Source: Paramecium sonneborni
Taxonomy: Eukaryota; Ciliophora; Oligohymenophorea; Peniculida; Parameciidae
Reading direction: 5' to 3'
DNA length: 64,000 nt
NCBI GenBank assembly: GCA_905182985.1
Contig: CAJJDN010000024.1
Span: 62,001-126,000, forward strand
Position 1 is the stretch's first letter, and each line of letters begins with the position of its first letter. Of the stretch, positions 24,076 through 36,200 are shown in pieces. The notes below the pieces were generated by a model. The model was not told where the DNA came from. It made no database searches and saw only the letters and a list, made by a program, of their open reading frames with translations. Made by a program: the position numbers and the translations under genes.

Positions 24076-27000
24076 ATGTAAAGTTAAAACCCAGAGGATC
24101 AATAGAAAATAGAGGGATATTTATTAAAAACAATTGAAAAGTAAGCATAGCTTTAAGACGAATCAGATAAAAATATTGAAAAGAATAATTAAATTTATGC
24201 CAAAGAATTAATTGAATAAGTCAATGATAAAGAATTATAAAGTGAAGACAGAATTTGTTTAGGTATTCTCACTAATGAATTAGGAACTGATATTAAAAGA
24301 TTTAAAAGAGAATCGATTGATTAATAATAAATAAATATTCAAGATAAATAATAATCAATTTTAAAATCAAAAATTATTATCAATAAATAAAACTAATTCA
24401 TTTTAGTACGAGATGATAATTACTATTTAAAATAAATTGACAAGATTTTATTCATCTAAAGATTTATTAAATATAAACTTAAAAAGGAAAGAATGGAAAT
24501 GATTGAAAAAGAATAATAAGCAATATAAAAAATGAACAGATATAGAATAAATGTGTTAAATGAGTTAATTTAAACAGAAGACAAGTATGTCACTGATTTA
24601 AATAGTTTGAATATGATTAAAGCTTTATTAGTTGAAAAATTTCCAAAAAAGCAAGATGATATTAAGATCATGTTTAATATTGATGATATTCTCAAATTTA
24701 ACACAGAATTTTTGGGTGAATTATAAAAGTAAAATAATTTGATGGATCCAAATGCTATTGTGATGTAAAATATAGTTCCACTACTTCATGGATTTATATT
24801 CTACTATGAATATTGTAAAGCTTATGATTTAGCTAGAAAATTGTGTTGTTAACTTGAAACTTACCCTGGGTTTGAGTAATTTTTGTAAGATGTTAAATAA
24901 TAAAATTTATTAAAAGGCCTTTCATTAAATGATTACACTATCAAGCCTGTTTAAAGATTACCAAAGTATGTACTTTTATTCAAGGATTTGTTAAAACATA
25001 CTATGCCTTCTCATCCAGATTATTAGAATGTAAAATTTTGTTTAGAAACAATTGAAAAGATTAATGATAAAAATAATAATGAAATGAACGCCTAATTAAA
25101 ACAAGCTAAACTTATAGAATTGTATTAACAATTTGGAAATATTTCAAATTTGCATATTTTTGAACCTAACATACAATTCATTTTTGAAGATATTTGTTCA
25201 ACATTTACCAACAAAATAGAATAAAGAATTACAATATATGCATTTAATAATTTGCTATTATTTGCAAAAAAAAATAAGTTTAATACTTTAAAATACAAAT
25301 AACATATTCCAATTACATATTAATCTTATATAAAAGATATACAAGATTTAGTAATTCTAAAGAATTCTTTTGAAATTATCACTCGTAATGAAACTATTGT
25401 AATAGTTAATGGGGATAGCAATTCTAAAAAAATATTGATGACCAAGATTTAAAGTATAATTAATTCATAAATTGAGTTGTTTCAAACAAAAAATGATAAA
25501 AAATTAGAGAATAATATTTGCATTAAGGTAGAAGTTTTAGGTGTTGTAATAGATCTAAAATTAAACAAGAAAGTTACTTTTTATAAAACAAATTTTGCAA
25601 TTAATAATATTAATATCAAAAGCCATATAAGGTTTAAATAAATAAAAAGTCTAATATAAGTTGTCAATAAATATGATAGTAAACTTAAAATTCCAATTAT
25701 GCCAAGAAGTTTATCATCAAGAACCTAAAAAGCAATTGATGAAAGAAAGTTAAAAATTGAGTAATTATTATAAATAGTTCTAAATTCACCATATATTATT
25801 GAAAACTCTGAATATTAAAAATAAGTGTTGGAAATTTTAGATATAGATTGCAGATTTTATAGTTTTCCTGAATTAAAAAGATAAAACCCAGAATAGTTTT
25901 AGAGTATACCAATAAGATAAAGTTAAAAATAATAGATTATCTCATTGGAACTTCTACAATAATGTCTAGAATAGAATGTTTCTTAAAATATAAATAAAGA
26001 TGAATAAATAGTAAAAATTGGAAATTAGGCATCCTCTTTGCCATTCTGTATTGAAATAATATTATTATCTGAACAAAAACTCTAAGTTGGATTTTAAAAG
26101 AATACATTGACTTGGTTTATAAAAAAGGCTGTTGCAAATTATATGAAATTAAACTATTTTGTTGATTTTAAAATTTTTCTTGAAGAAACAGGAGGAACAT
26201 TGCGAGTAATAGAAGATGATGAAAAGATATCAACTATTTTAGAGAAAAGCAAATCTAGATTTTTTTAGACTTTAAAAAATATGTTTAATTATGGGACAAA
26301 ATTTCAATTTATTTTTCGAAAATATATATATTTACCTTGGAAATAGGAAGAAATTGAATATCTAAAGGATGATATTCGATAGTAATAATTAATGTTTGAA
26401 ATTGTATTTTCAGCAAAAAATGAAGAATTCCATTTAGGTTTCAAAGATATTTGTTTGATTACTGCATACTATATAATTGCAACCAAGTAAAAAATAAATT
26501 AGAATATATTGAAAAAAACAATGTCAAGTTCTATAATTTAATAACATTCAAAGTAACTATGGTTGGAATAGATTTAAAGAGAATTATCAGAAATAGAAAT
26601 AAAACTTATGGAAGTTTAAAGATAATAACAATAGATGTAATAAAACAACAATAATAGAGATGAGAATATTAAGAATTTATTAAATTTATTCATAAGAAAT
26701 TTTTTTTAGAATAATTTTTTGTTTGGGATGCAATAATTTTTTGTAGAATGCTCAAAAGAAACAATTTAAATTTTATAGTCAAAAGATTTTGGATTTTAAT
26801 TGAAGGCTCAATTATTTATTGGTATTAAAATTTATAATAGAAGGATTAAATTATAATGGTTTACATTTCATAGATACAAAAAGCCCAACTTTGCTAAAAA
26901 AGATTGATTATGTTGAGATAACAGAAATAAAGTCTTTTCCTATTGAGTTTACTTGTAAAATAAAAGATTACAATTTAAAATTTAAGTCTCAAGCGCCTTA

Positions 27001-27083
27001 TGAAGTAAGATATTCTTTTTATGGCTTAGATTAAACATTTAATTTTAGAGTATTAGCAAATAAGAGAAATTCTAAATTCTTGA
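24076..27083 (+). CDS. RhoGEF with DH-PH, PX and FERM domains (987 aa)
   Basis: ATG at 24076, TGA at 27081-27083. Introns at 26822-26840 (19 nt) and 27005-27029 (25 nt) give 988 codons. The DH domain (about 155-350) shows ELIQTEDKYVTDL and the hallmark DYTIKPVQRLPKYVLLFKDL. A PH-type segment follows (about 360-470). A PX domain (about 478-590) ends with RTQKAIDERKLKIEQLLQIV, matching the PX R..(A/V)IEER...LE.FL helix. A FERM region (about 655-987) contains FIFRKYIYLPW, LWLEQIQRE, the PH-like lobe start GLNYNGLHFID and final helix LILEYQQIREIL. It should activate Rho/Rac-type GTPases at phosphoinositide membranes. Both introns are fixed by FERM alignment. The N-terminus could lie further upstream, because coding-like sequence continues there. 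Confidence 0.88.
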
Positions 27084-27339
27084 TAATTAATTATAATTAT
27101 TTTATAACATTCAATCTTTTTAACGTAATATATTGTAATATAAATTATTTGAGAATATAAGATTTAATTGATTAATATGTAATCATAATATCTGTTATAA
27201 CTAAAAAATAGAGAGAGTATGGGAACTTTAGTTAGTTTTCATTTTAAGTGAATTCTTAAGGTAGAAATAAGAGTAAACAAAGAGAAACATTTTAAAAGTA
27301 CAAAAAGTGAGAATATAAAAACATTAAATAAATAATTAT

Positions 27340-28080
27340 ATGTAAGAAAATGAGTTTGCTATCTCAATTTGTGTTCCCTCCTTCAAAAAGAATGATGATG
27401 TTGTCTATTATCAATTAATGTAAGAATTTGATCAGATTCTAAAACATAGTTTCACCGAACATCATCAAAGATGCTCTTTTTCAGTTGATTATCGCTATTC
27501 CCATTTAAAATTATTGCATGAATCCTTATAGACTCTTAAAGCGAGTTTGCCGAAGTTTCCTCCGACTAATTGGTGGAGATCCACCAATGACAATGAAGAA
27601 TTATTAGAAGAGAGAAGAATACAGTTAGATTATTTCTTCAAAAATCTCTTCTAATGTTAAGAAGTATGTAAAAGTTTGATCATGAAAAATTTCATTCTCA
27701 AATCTCAATGTTTATATCTAAAAAAGGTTGAAAAAGTATCAAGAATCTATGTAATATAAGTAATAACGCCATATCCTGAAGAAAGAAAGATAAGCCTAAG
27801 CAGTCCCCTCCTTAAATAAACAGAAATCCAAGTCTCAAGTATGTATATTTTAAAAAGTAAAAAAGTTGACAACTCCTATATGTGGACCTGCTGAAGATCC
27901 AATAGAGGATCCTCGTGAGAGATCCCGCTCTTGGGAGTTTAAATTAAGTTAGAAGAAGTCTCAATAAGTTTATGAGAAAAGTTCTAATTAAATAAGCAAT
28001 GTAATATTCTTATTCCTTTTTATTAGTTAAGTTTTGGTGGAGTTCCCATATTCAAAGGTATTCTATTGAGATTTAAATGA
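27340..28080 (+). CDS. PX-domain protein, sorting-nexin-like (220 or 229 aa)
   Basis: ATG at 27340, TGA at 28078-28080. Introns of 25 nt (after VEK) and 26 nt (after QISN) restore the frame. A 27-nt GT..AG segment at 27839-27865 has no stop and may or may not be removed, so two lengths are possible. Residues about 5-125 form a PX domain: YRYSHLKLLHESL is the R-Y-S-x-F basic pocket region, LPKFPPTNWW the Pro-rich loop, and ERRIQLDYFFKNLF the last helix. The basic C-terminal tail, rich in Ser, Lys and Arg, has no known domain. PX domains bind phosphoinositides, mainly PI3P, on endosomes. It sits 257 bp from the PX-containing RhoGEF. Confidence 0.8.
27839..27865 (+). other. 27-nt GT..AG segment without stop, possible 3n intron
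   Basis: Inside the PX gene, GTATGTATAT...AAAAAAG is 27 nt, begins GTA, ends AG, contains no TGA in frame and is a multiple of three. The reading frame is the same whether or not it is spliced, so the protein could be 220 or 229 residues. A similar 30-nt case is at 47775-47804 in the PAS-like membrane protein gene. Confidence 0.55.
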
Positions 28081-28171
28081 TAAAAATAGAATTCATACAA
28101 ATATTAAAAAATAATTATTCTTTAAAACATCTAAAGCAATTTGCAATAAAACAACATTAAAATCAATATAA

Positions 28172-29401
28172 TCATTTTATAATTTATTTGCTAAGAGTTT
28201 AACCGATACCTCTAGCACTATTGAAACTACAAACACTTTTTTAATTCTTTGAAGTGTGAATTTATCTAGTTGTAGATGCAGTTTAATAAGAATTATTCGA
28301 ATTAGAAAGATTAAATGCATTACTATACCATAAATTGATATCATAAGTACAATTATCTTTAATTAATCTTATTAACTCTAGCAACTAATAACTAGATGGT
28401 CTATCAAGTGGATTAGGTCTGGTCATGATTTTGACCAATTCGAATAATTAACTATTTTCACTATTTTAATAAGTTTTATTTTTTTGAAAACTAAAATTTG
28501 AACAATTTTATGATTGCATTCGTGTTCCTGTTAAAAGCATATATAAAACACATCCAGCTCCATAGACATCAACTTTAAAATCGTAGTTAAATTTAGTCTG
28601 ATGAACATTTAAGACTTCAGGTGCAACATAGCCTTCTGTACCACAATTAGGATTTTCAGATAATTATTTTCCATCATAACAAGCAAGCCCAAAATCAATT
28701 AATTTTAGTTTGTAATTATGATACATTATATTGGCTGGCTTGACATCTCTATGGAGGATTTATTTGCGATGAAGAAAAGTCAAAGCTTCAAGTAATTACT
28801 TAAATTTTATCTAATTTATACTTGCATAATTTCTAAAATTTCTTCATTTTTAATTTGGCTTTATTTATTTATTATTAGCTGTTTTAAATTATCACCTTCT
28901 ATAAATTCAGTCACAATTTAGTAGTAGAGTTCAGTTTTAAAAACTTCATAGATCTCGACCAATCTTGGGTGTTTAATCGATCTGAGAATCTAGATTTCAT
29001 TTTCTATTTGTTTTTATTGGTCTTTTTTTCCATTTAGCAGTATATGTTTAATAGCCACTTTCTTATTATTAAAATAACATTCATTCATCGTAACCTATCA
29101 AATAGTAGTTAAATAAAAAAACCTAACCAAACGACCCTGATTCTAACGTTGAAAGATATTTATAGCTTTAACTTAGATTGAGGAAAATCATTTTGTTGCC
29201 TAATCTCTATCTGAGTAAGATAAGGTCACTTTAATCAGCGTAAAACTCTTTGAATTTCCCCTAATAAGGAAATGTAAAACCAATCAATCGTTGTTGTTTG
29301 ATTAACCATTCAAAAGTAGTAAATTCTTCAATTTTCATTATATATTTTGGAGCATCAATATTTAAATGCTATGATAAATGAATTTCAATTACATAAGTCA
29401 T
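28172..29401 (-). CDS. Ser/Thr protein kinase (392 aa)
   Basis: ATG at 29401, TGA at 28172-28174. Introns of 28 nt (after SGSFGQ) and 23 nt give 393 codons. The first about 95 residues form the short N-terminal extension often seen in ciliate kinases (IEIHLSQHLNIDAPKYIM). Kinase motifs: G-loop ESGSFGQV, VAIKH lysine, ENEIQILRSIKHP, catalytic loop ILHRDVKPANIM, IDFGLACYDG, GTEGYVAPEV and DVYGAGCVLY. All catalytic residues are present, so it should be active. The activation segment (CYDGKQLSENPNCGTEGY) has no obvious EF-hand or regulatory domain behind it. The tail is Ser/Thr/Gln-rich. I cannot name the substrate or family beyond a CAMK- or NEK-like fold. Confidence 0.9.
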
Positions 29402-29574
29402 TGTGATTGAGTTATTCCATAATTTTAACTAATAAACTCTATCTTTGAAAAAATGTTTTCGAACAACTCTACATTAAAACGGTACTTCAGATTGGCTTTA
29501 CAAAAAAGGATGAGATTCTTGTTTTTTTTACATTTAGATATTATAAATTAATTATTTTAAATCATTGATTAAAC

Positions 29575-30501
29575 TCAAATAGCTTGCTTTTATTCTCTTT
29601 AAAAATAAATTAAAATACTAGAGATATTATCTTTACCATATTCAGATTCAACATTCTAAGCTATAATCGAATCACAAATTGTTTCTAATATATCAGGCAA
29701 TTGTTTTCCTTATTAAATCCTCTCTAGAATAAGTTCTGTGATAGCATTATTTGTCCAAGTTTCCCAAAATCCTAAAATTTATCAAATTAATAATTGTTAC
29801 CATGACTTCCCATTAAGATTAACTAAGTTTCCTCTTTATCAACGTATTTAATGCTTGGAACAGAGATAAGCAATTATTTACTCTAATCTAAATTAGAATT
29901 GGATTTATATTCGAAATTTCCTAGTCCTCTACTGTATGGGAGATGAGCATTTAATCTATTTTCCCAAACTTCTCCTCCAGCTGCAAGGATTCTTTATTTT
30001 TCAAGATCATTCATTGGATAATGTTCAACAGTCATTACTTTATGCTTACCTTCATATCTAATAACACATCTCGATAACTATTAATCAAAATACTTATATT
30101 ACTCCTGCATTAGCTACATAAATGTTTTCATTAGTGATTAATGTTAATAATAAAGTTACACCTTAATAACTAGTGCTATCTTTAAATTAATTTTTTAGTT
30201 AATTATCTAATCGTTCATACAAACCAATTATCGCTTTATCATAATTTTTCTATTTGTATTCTTGATCACTAATTAGTGCTTCTATTATGTGATCTTGAAT
30301 ATATTTGCCATATTCCATTCCACCATATTATTCTACTATGCAGAATAAACAATTCTCTTGATCAAATTTCTCTTTAATTATTACAAATTCATCCTATTGA
30401 ATTTACCAACCTTGCAACGATGTTGATGTATAAGCAAAATCAAACACTTTACCTGATTGGGTTAGCTTTGTTGTCTCTGGCTTTGTTAAATATAAACCCA
30501 T
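29575..30501 (-). CDS. PP2C-fold pseudophosphatase (290 aa)
   Basis: ATG at 30501, TGA at 29575-29577. Introns of 25 nt (after ANAG) and 29 nt give 291 codons. The order of PP2C motifs is intact: MGLYLTKPETTK start, LQGWQIQQDEF (family MQGWR..MEDA), IVEQYGGMEYGKYI, IYVANAGLSRCVI, TVEHYPMNDLEKQRI, SRGLGNFEYK, LMGSHGFWETW and GKDNISSILIYF. The metal-binding aspartates are gone at three of four places: DGHGG is EQYGG, AGDSR is AGLSR, CDGIWD is SHGFWE. Only the last DN remains. The fold should form but not catalyse dephosphorylation. It lies directly upstream of an active kinase on the same strand (173 bp). Confidence 0.88.
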
Positions 30502-30649
30502 AAATAAATTAATTTATATATAAATAATCAAATTTTCATAAATCCTAATAATAATATTATTTAATAAAGATTTTATTGTTTTCCATTCCGTATTTTCGAA
30601 TTCAAATAGTAGCACATTTTTAGGATTTGTTTAATAATATTATTAAAAT

Positions 30650-31074
30650 ATGAATTATTGTCTTATCACTCTTCTTCTTGGTACTGCATTTGCTGCAATA
30701 CCAACTAAAGTGACTAATTGTATGGCTGATCCAAAAATCGTTTTTACAAGCGCTACATTTAGTGTATAACCAGCCAAAGGAGTAGATGAAACCATTACAC
30801 TATATGGAAATGCTAATCTACATGTAGAATTAGCAAATGTGTTGCTTAAAGCCAAATGGAATGGGGTTGAAGCTTTTGAAGATAATTATCCTGAAGATGA
30901 AGTTTATGATAAAGGAGATCCTGTCAGTTATTCCCTTACTTAAAATTTCCCTACCTATACTCCATCTGTAAAAAATTATTTAAATTTGATTAGGGTAAAA
31001 TTTCATGTTAATTCTGGTTTCAAAATGCCAAAGGAGCCAACTTTGCTTGTGCAGAAATTTCATTTATTGTTTGA
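30650..31074 (+). CDS. Secreted ML-domain (MD-2/NPC2-like) lipid-binding protein (132 aa)
   Basis: ATG at 30650, TGA at 31072-31074, with one 26-nt intron after TYTPS giving 133 codons. A signal peptide (MNYCLITLLLGTAFAA) is followed by about 115 residues of beta-rich sequence with the spacing of the ML family: a first Cys near NCMADP, TLYGNANLHVELANV, FPTYTPSGKISCQFWFQNA and FACAEISFIV at the end. ML domains are immunoglobulin-like sandwiches that carry lipids or sterols. In ciliates they are usually secreted or lysosomal. The base composition is less AT-rich than its neighbours, as is common for highly expressed secreted proteins. Confidence 0.85.
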
Positions 31075-31133
31075 TAACATTTTATGTATAATATACATCA
31101 ACAGTTAATTCTTAAAATCTTAAATTATATATC

Positions 31134-32023
31134 TCACAATATCACAAATTTATCATCAATATTTTATTAATAAACTCTCACTCCATTTTCAGTATATATT
31201 TGTAATTCATTTCCAAATATGGACCATTAAAATTACCAAACATTTGAGTCAATGTCTATAAATTAATCAGTAATTTTATCAATATTTTAGCTTAACTATT
31301 CATTATACTCTATGAATATTATTATTGCTCTATTGTCATATAATCCGGCTACCTTTATTTCATTATCATTAATATATGGAGCTATCTTCAGATTTTAAAT
31401 TTATGATGCTAACGGTTAAGTAAATTTTGATTTAAAATCAATCTTTTCTTTATTACCTAATTTTATAATTTGGATTTAGAAAACATAATTTGAATCTCCA
31501 CCTACTCCACTACTTATAAGAATAGCATCTTGCTGCATTAATTGTAAATCAAAATCAATTAAATTCTTAAACATTTTAATACTAAAAGCTAATTGATAAT
31601 TATCCCCTTATCTAATTTCAATATCTCCTTCATAATAACCTATTAATAATTATAGTTCATTCTCAATCCATTAAACTTTCAATGGTTTTCTATTATCTGA
31701 TATCTATTTTATTTCTCTCCAAACTTTTCCAGTTTCTTTAAAAACTTTTATTGTCTTATCCTAATCACCACATGTAGCAATCATACTATCCATTGAAGGG
31801 CTTTGCCAAGTTAATGATTTTATAGCTCCCTAATGACTTCAAAAATTAAATTATTTTACGCCATAAATTCACAATTAAAAATATGTTTCTAGCCATCTCT
31901 AGTTTAAATGATATCATAAATCTTTACAAATCCATCAAATGTCAAAAAAGCTACCTTTTGTTAAAAATAGTCAAAATAAAATTATTGCTATGTATTAATT
32001 TAAATATACGAAGAAGCCATCAT
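31134..32023 (-). CDS. Sec13/Seh1-like WD-repeat protein (288 aa)
   Basis: ATG at 32023 (a second ATG follows directly), TGA at 31134-31136. One 23-nt intron (FMA|HQGAIKS) gives 289 codons. WD-type blades are visible: FLTFDGFVKIYD, then HQGAIKSLTWQSPSMDSMI with ATCGDQDKTIKVF, later AGLYDNRAIIIF, and a last blade SNVWQFQWSIFGNELQIYTE. The second blade matches Sec13/Seh1 (W..AHP.FG..LASCS.D..V..W), and the last matches VW.VSW...G..L. These proteins scaffold COPII coats or the nuclear pore Y-complex. At 288 residues it is somewhat short and divergent. I cannot choose between Sec13 and Seh1. Confidence 0.65.
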
Positions 32024-32314
32024 TTTTTATTAGCAACTTTTGATTAACTTTTGCTATGATCTAATTGTTATACTTGCATATAGGCAATTAAAAATGTTAA
32101 ATTGACAACCCACTATTCATTTATAAATTATCCATATTATTAATAATATAAAGATAATGTATTAATATAAATTCTTTTTAAAAACATATATTTTTTGACT
32201 TTTACAGAAATATTTTGAATAAAACATATAATATAACTATTTTTAGGTCATATAAGTATAATTTAATTACACAATAAAAATGAAACAAAAATAAACTCAT
32301 TAAGTTGCAATTTT

Positions 32315-32657
32315 ATGATTAATAGTAAAAGATTTATGCTAGGAAGGAATATCTTTATTATTGTTTCTATAGTTTTGAAAACAGTTACCAATTTTGAAGT
32401 GAGTTGGATGCAAAATTTAATTATAAAATAAAGAAAATAATTTGTATTGTCTTTAAATTTTGTAATAATATATTAATAACATATAGTAGATAGCAGAAAA
32501 TAAGAAATAAGAACCATATCTATAATATTTAAAGGAAATAAAAGATAGAAAATTCTATGAAAGGCGAGTTGAAATAGTAAGTATTAAGTAATGTTTAATG
32601 GAGACTATTTCATATTATAAAATTATCAATTAATATCTTTTATTATAATTAGTTTGA
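32315..32657 (+). CDS. Possible small protein (105 aa)
   Basis: ATG at 32315, TGA at 32655-32657. Removing a 25-nt GTA..TAG intron at about 32461-32485 gives 106 codons. The part after the intron (QEPYLQYLKEIKDRKFYERR) is clearly protein-like. The hydrophobic part before it is less certain, and an earlier ATG at 32280 is in another frame. No family recognised. The correct 5' end may differ. Confidence 0.4.
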
Positions 32658-32772
32658 ATGTGAATCTTGAAAATACATTAATTATTTGAATAATATTAAC
32701 TAATTTTAGATTTAAAACAAGATTTTCGAAATTTTGAAGAATATAATATAATTAAGATAAGATTAATTATTA

Positions 32773-33072
32773 ATGAATGATACTATTGTAATAGAGATAA
32801 CCCCTTCAGAAATAAGTGAGACAGAGAAGAAGATTATCGAATATCTAGAGTAGGAGTTATTGTTGAAGTAATTCACAGATCCATAGTTAAAACAAATCAA
32901 CTTTGAATTGTCAAAGAAAAAAACTATATTTTCATTTAGATCTATGGATTCTGACACTGAAATTTCTGAAGCTACTTCTTGTTCAACAATAAGGAGCAGC
33001 AAATTACAAATGTGTAAATCACCATTATTTAGAAGAAGACATAGTACATTGGTTTTAGACTAGTTATCTTGA
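32773..33072 (+). CDS. Small hypothetical protein (99 aa)
   Basis: A single exon, ATG at 32773 to TGA at 33070-33072. The protein is rich in Glu, Lys, Ser and Leu: a start MNDTIVIEITPSEISETEKK, a short helix IIEYLEQELLLKQF, and a basic Ser-rich end with SPLFRRRHS. The composition is far less AT-driven than the neighbouring intergenic DNA, which supports real coding. No domain recognised. It stands 133 bp upstream of the giant TPR/IQ gene on the same strand. Confidence 0.6.
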
Positions 33073-33205
33073 TATTGTATTATTAAACGTAATTTGAATC
33101 TCTAAATTGTAAGAAAAAATGATTCTCTTTACTTATTTTTCTAATCATATATTTGGTTTTTGTTAGTTTAATAATTGATATATAATAAATTTGGAAATGT
33201 AACTA

Positions 33206-36200
33206 ATGAGACCTTCTTCAGCAAATTCATCATTACCAAAAGTTGATCAAAAAATAACAGCAAGGAAAAAATCAGCTCATTAATCCCTTTTTTAACCAAT
33301 CTAAAAACCTTCTGCTTCATAAATTGAAACCCCTGATTAACAATTAAAGAAAACTTAGGTTTTGGAATCTTTAGGATTCTATGAAAAATGTACAATTTAT
33401 TTTAAGAATAGAGCTGATTACTTTAAAAGGAACTAGTTAACAATAAAGTGAAGTAGATTCTATGTTTAAATAACTAAACAAATTCGCAATGAAATTGATT
33501 GAAAAACATGGACTTCATGATACATGCATTATGATATTATAATGGATTATACAACATTAATCATTCTAGGAAATTCCAACTTAAATGTATTAATGCAATT
33601 TTTATTTTGATAGTTGTTTAGCCTATAATAATTTAGGTTGTGTTTATCGTAGAATTGGATAAACATAATTAGCATTTAATGCTTTAGAGAATGCTTTATA
33701 ATTAGTTTAAATGTATGATTAGTTAAAATTAGAAACAATAACATATTTGAACATTACAACTGTTTTAAGTTAAATGAATATGTAATTTTGATATCTATTT
33801 AAAAGGCATGACAAAGCATTAAAGGCAGCATTAAAAGCAATTTAATCTGGCAAGAGGGAATTTGATCTAAATTAAATTGAAACAGTTAGATATTTGGCTT
33901 TGGCTAATTTTAATTATGCATTTGAATTAGAATCGTTAGATCGTTTGGAAGAAGCTGTAAAATAATATAAAAGATCATTATAATTTGTGCTTGAACATTT
34001 AGGTAATCATGATCCTTTATTTTCAAAATTTCATATACAACATCATTAAGCTAAGTAAAAGTTGATTGTAATAATGAATTAATAATAATCAGGTCTTTTT
34101 AAGACAGTTTTATAATTAAAAAAATAATATGATGTTCCAATAGATGAATGTTCTAAATAAACTACTCCATACTGTTAAACTAAAAAAAATATTAAGTTGA
34201 AAAACAATAATTTTATGGAAGATTCTGTAAGAAGAGATAGTAGTGCAACAATTAAGAAAGGAATGACAGATGATGAATTTTTTTAAGAAGTTAAACATCA
34301 AAAACCAATAGAAACAAAGGAAGATGTTAAATAAATAAATAGAGAGGAATTGCAAGAAGAGAATATTCAACCTAAAAAATAAATATAGATAATCAATAGG
34401 AAATTAAGTTAAATAGAATAAATATAATTGGAATAATCATGGTCAAATTCAGAACCATCTGATACAGAAATTAAAAAATAGAGACTTAATGAAAAACCAT
34501 CTGAAATAAAGTTATCATTAACAAAAACTAATACAAAAGAATAAAGATTGAATTTTTTGAATAAATAAAATACTTCAAAATAAAAAGTGGATGATAATTT
34601 ATTAGAGAAAGAATAATAGATAATAAGAGAGATTGAAGAATAGATATATAATGCTAATAGTATTGCAAAGATTTAAGCTTAAATAAGAATGAAAAAGGAA
34701 CGAAAAAAGTTTTATTGTCTCAAAAAAGCAAAAAAGGATTAAGGAGAATTGTTACCTTCTGATGAATTGAAGTTAAAGAAATTTTAGAGATTTGTAAGAA
34801 GGAAGTTATAAGAATTGAAAATGAGAAATATTACAAAGAAAATAATTTAAAAAAATAGATTAAAGAAATATCCAAATACTGAAAATAAAGCTTATAAGAG
34901 AATTATATCTTTATTAGAAGCATATAAAGCATATAAAAAGATGCTTTTACATAAATATATAGTTAAAACAAGATAATTCTATACATTGAGATAAAGTTAT
35001 TGTCATCCAAATTAAATGATTCATGAGAAAATAGAACCATTTAAAGATGCTTATATATTTACATTTGGGATAACTAATGATGATTCATTTGTACGTTTTT
35101 CTTTAGTAAATGGAGTTAAAAACAAAAGAAAAGAGTAGTAATACTATTTTGAAATGGATACTTTGAGTTTATTATAATCTTTGGGTTTATTACATCAATA
35201 TATTAATGATTTGGAATGTTTTATAATAGAGGAGAATTAATTATTAAGGAATTTAAAGAATTTATAAACAGTTGCATAGTAATTTATAATAATGAATGAA
35301 GTTGATGGTAAATATGTGGTAAGGTGTTTAGCAGAATTTTAAACTTAATTTAGATAAGCACTCTAGAGAACAGCAGTTATAATGTAAGAATTGATTTTGG
35401 TTGAAAATAATAAGCTTTATATATAGGGGATAAATAATTTTGAGTACAATGATTTAGTTCCATTTGAAGAAGAGATTAGAAAAGTTAAGCCACCTCTTTA
35501 TACAAAATAATTGGCTTCAAATGAATTAGAGGCAATCAAATTTATATAATCTTTTATGAAAGGATATTTATAAAGGATTAGAATAAAAAAATGGGTTAAC
35601 TAAAAATAGAAGTAAATTTATTCAACAAAGTTAATAAAAACGGTGGCTGGCCATTACTTATAGATTGTTAAAGCATAACATTTAATGAATAAGAGACATT
35701 ATTTATATATAATAAATTTTGAAACTTAAAAGAAATCGAATGATTTGGAAATTAAGTAGATAGTATTATAAAATATGGGAGAGATAAATAAAGATAATTT
35801 ATATGATATATTGAAAATAGATTTAGATGGTCCTAGTATTGAGTATAGTGATGAAGCTAATTATTGGGTATAGAAATAAGAGGATTATGAAAAGAGAGGA
35901 GGTAAAGAGATATACACAACAAAGAATAGAGATGATTCTATAATATTAATTTAAAGAGCAGTATTACGTTATTAGCTAAAAAGGAGATGTTTAATAAAGA
36001 AGATAAACAAAAATAAATTTAATGTTAGTGATTAAAAGGATGTAGAGAAAGAAATTTTAGTTAGAAGGGCTATTCTATATGGATCAGATATGAATTAAAG
36101 AGCTTGTTTAACAACATTATATTTGGAGATAGAGAGAACTGATCCAACTACTTCTTTAATGGGTTAAAGTGAATATTAGAGTGTTTTGATAACTTCAAAG

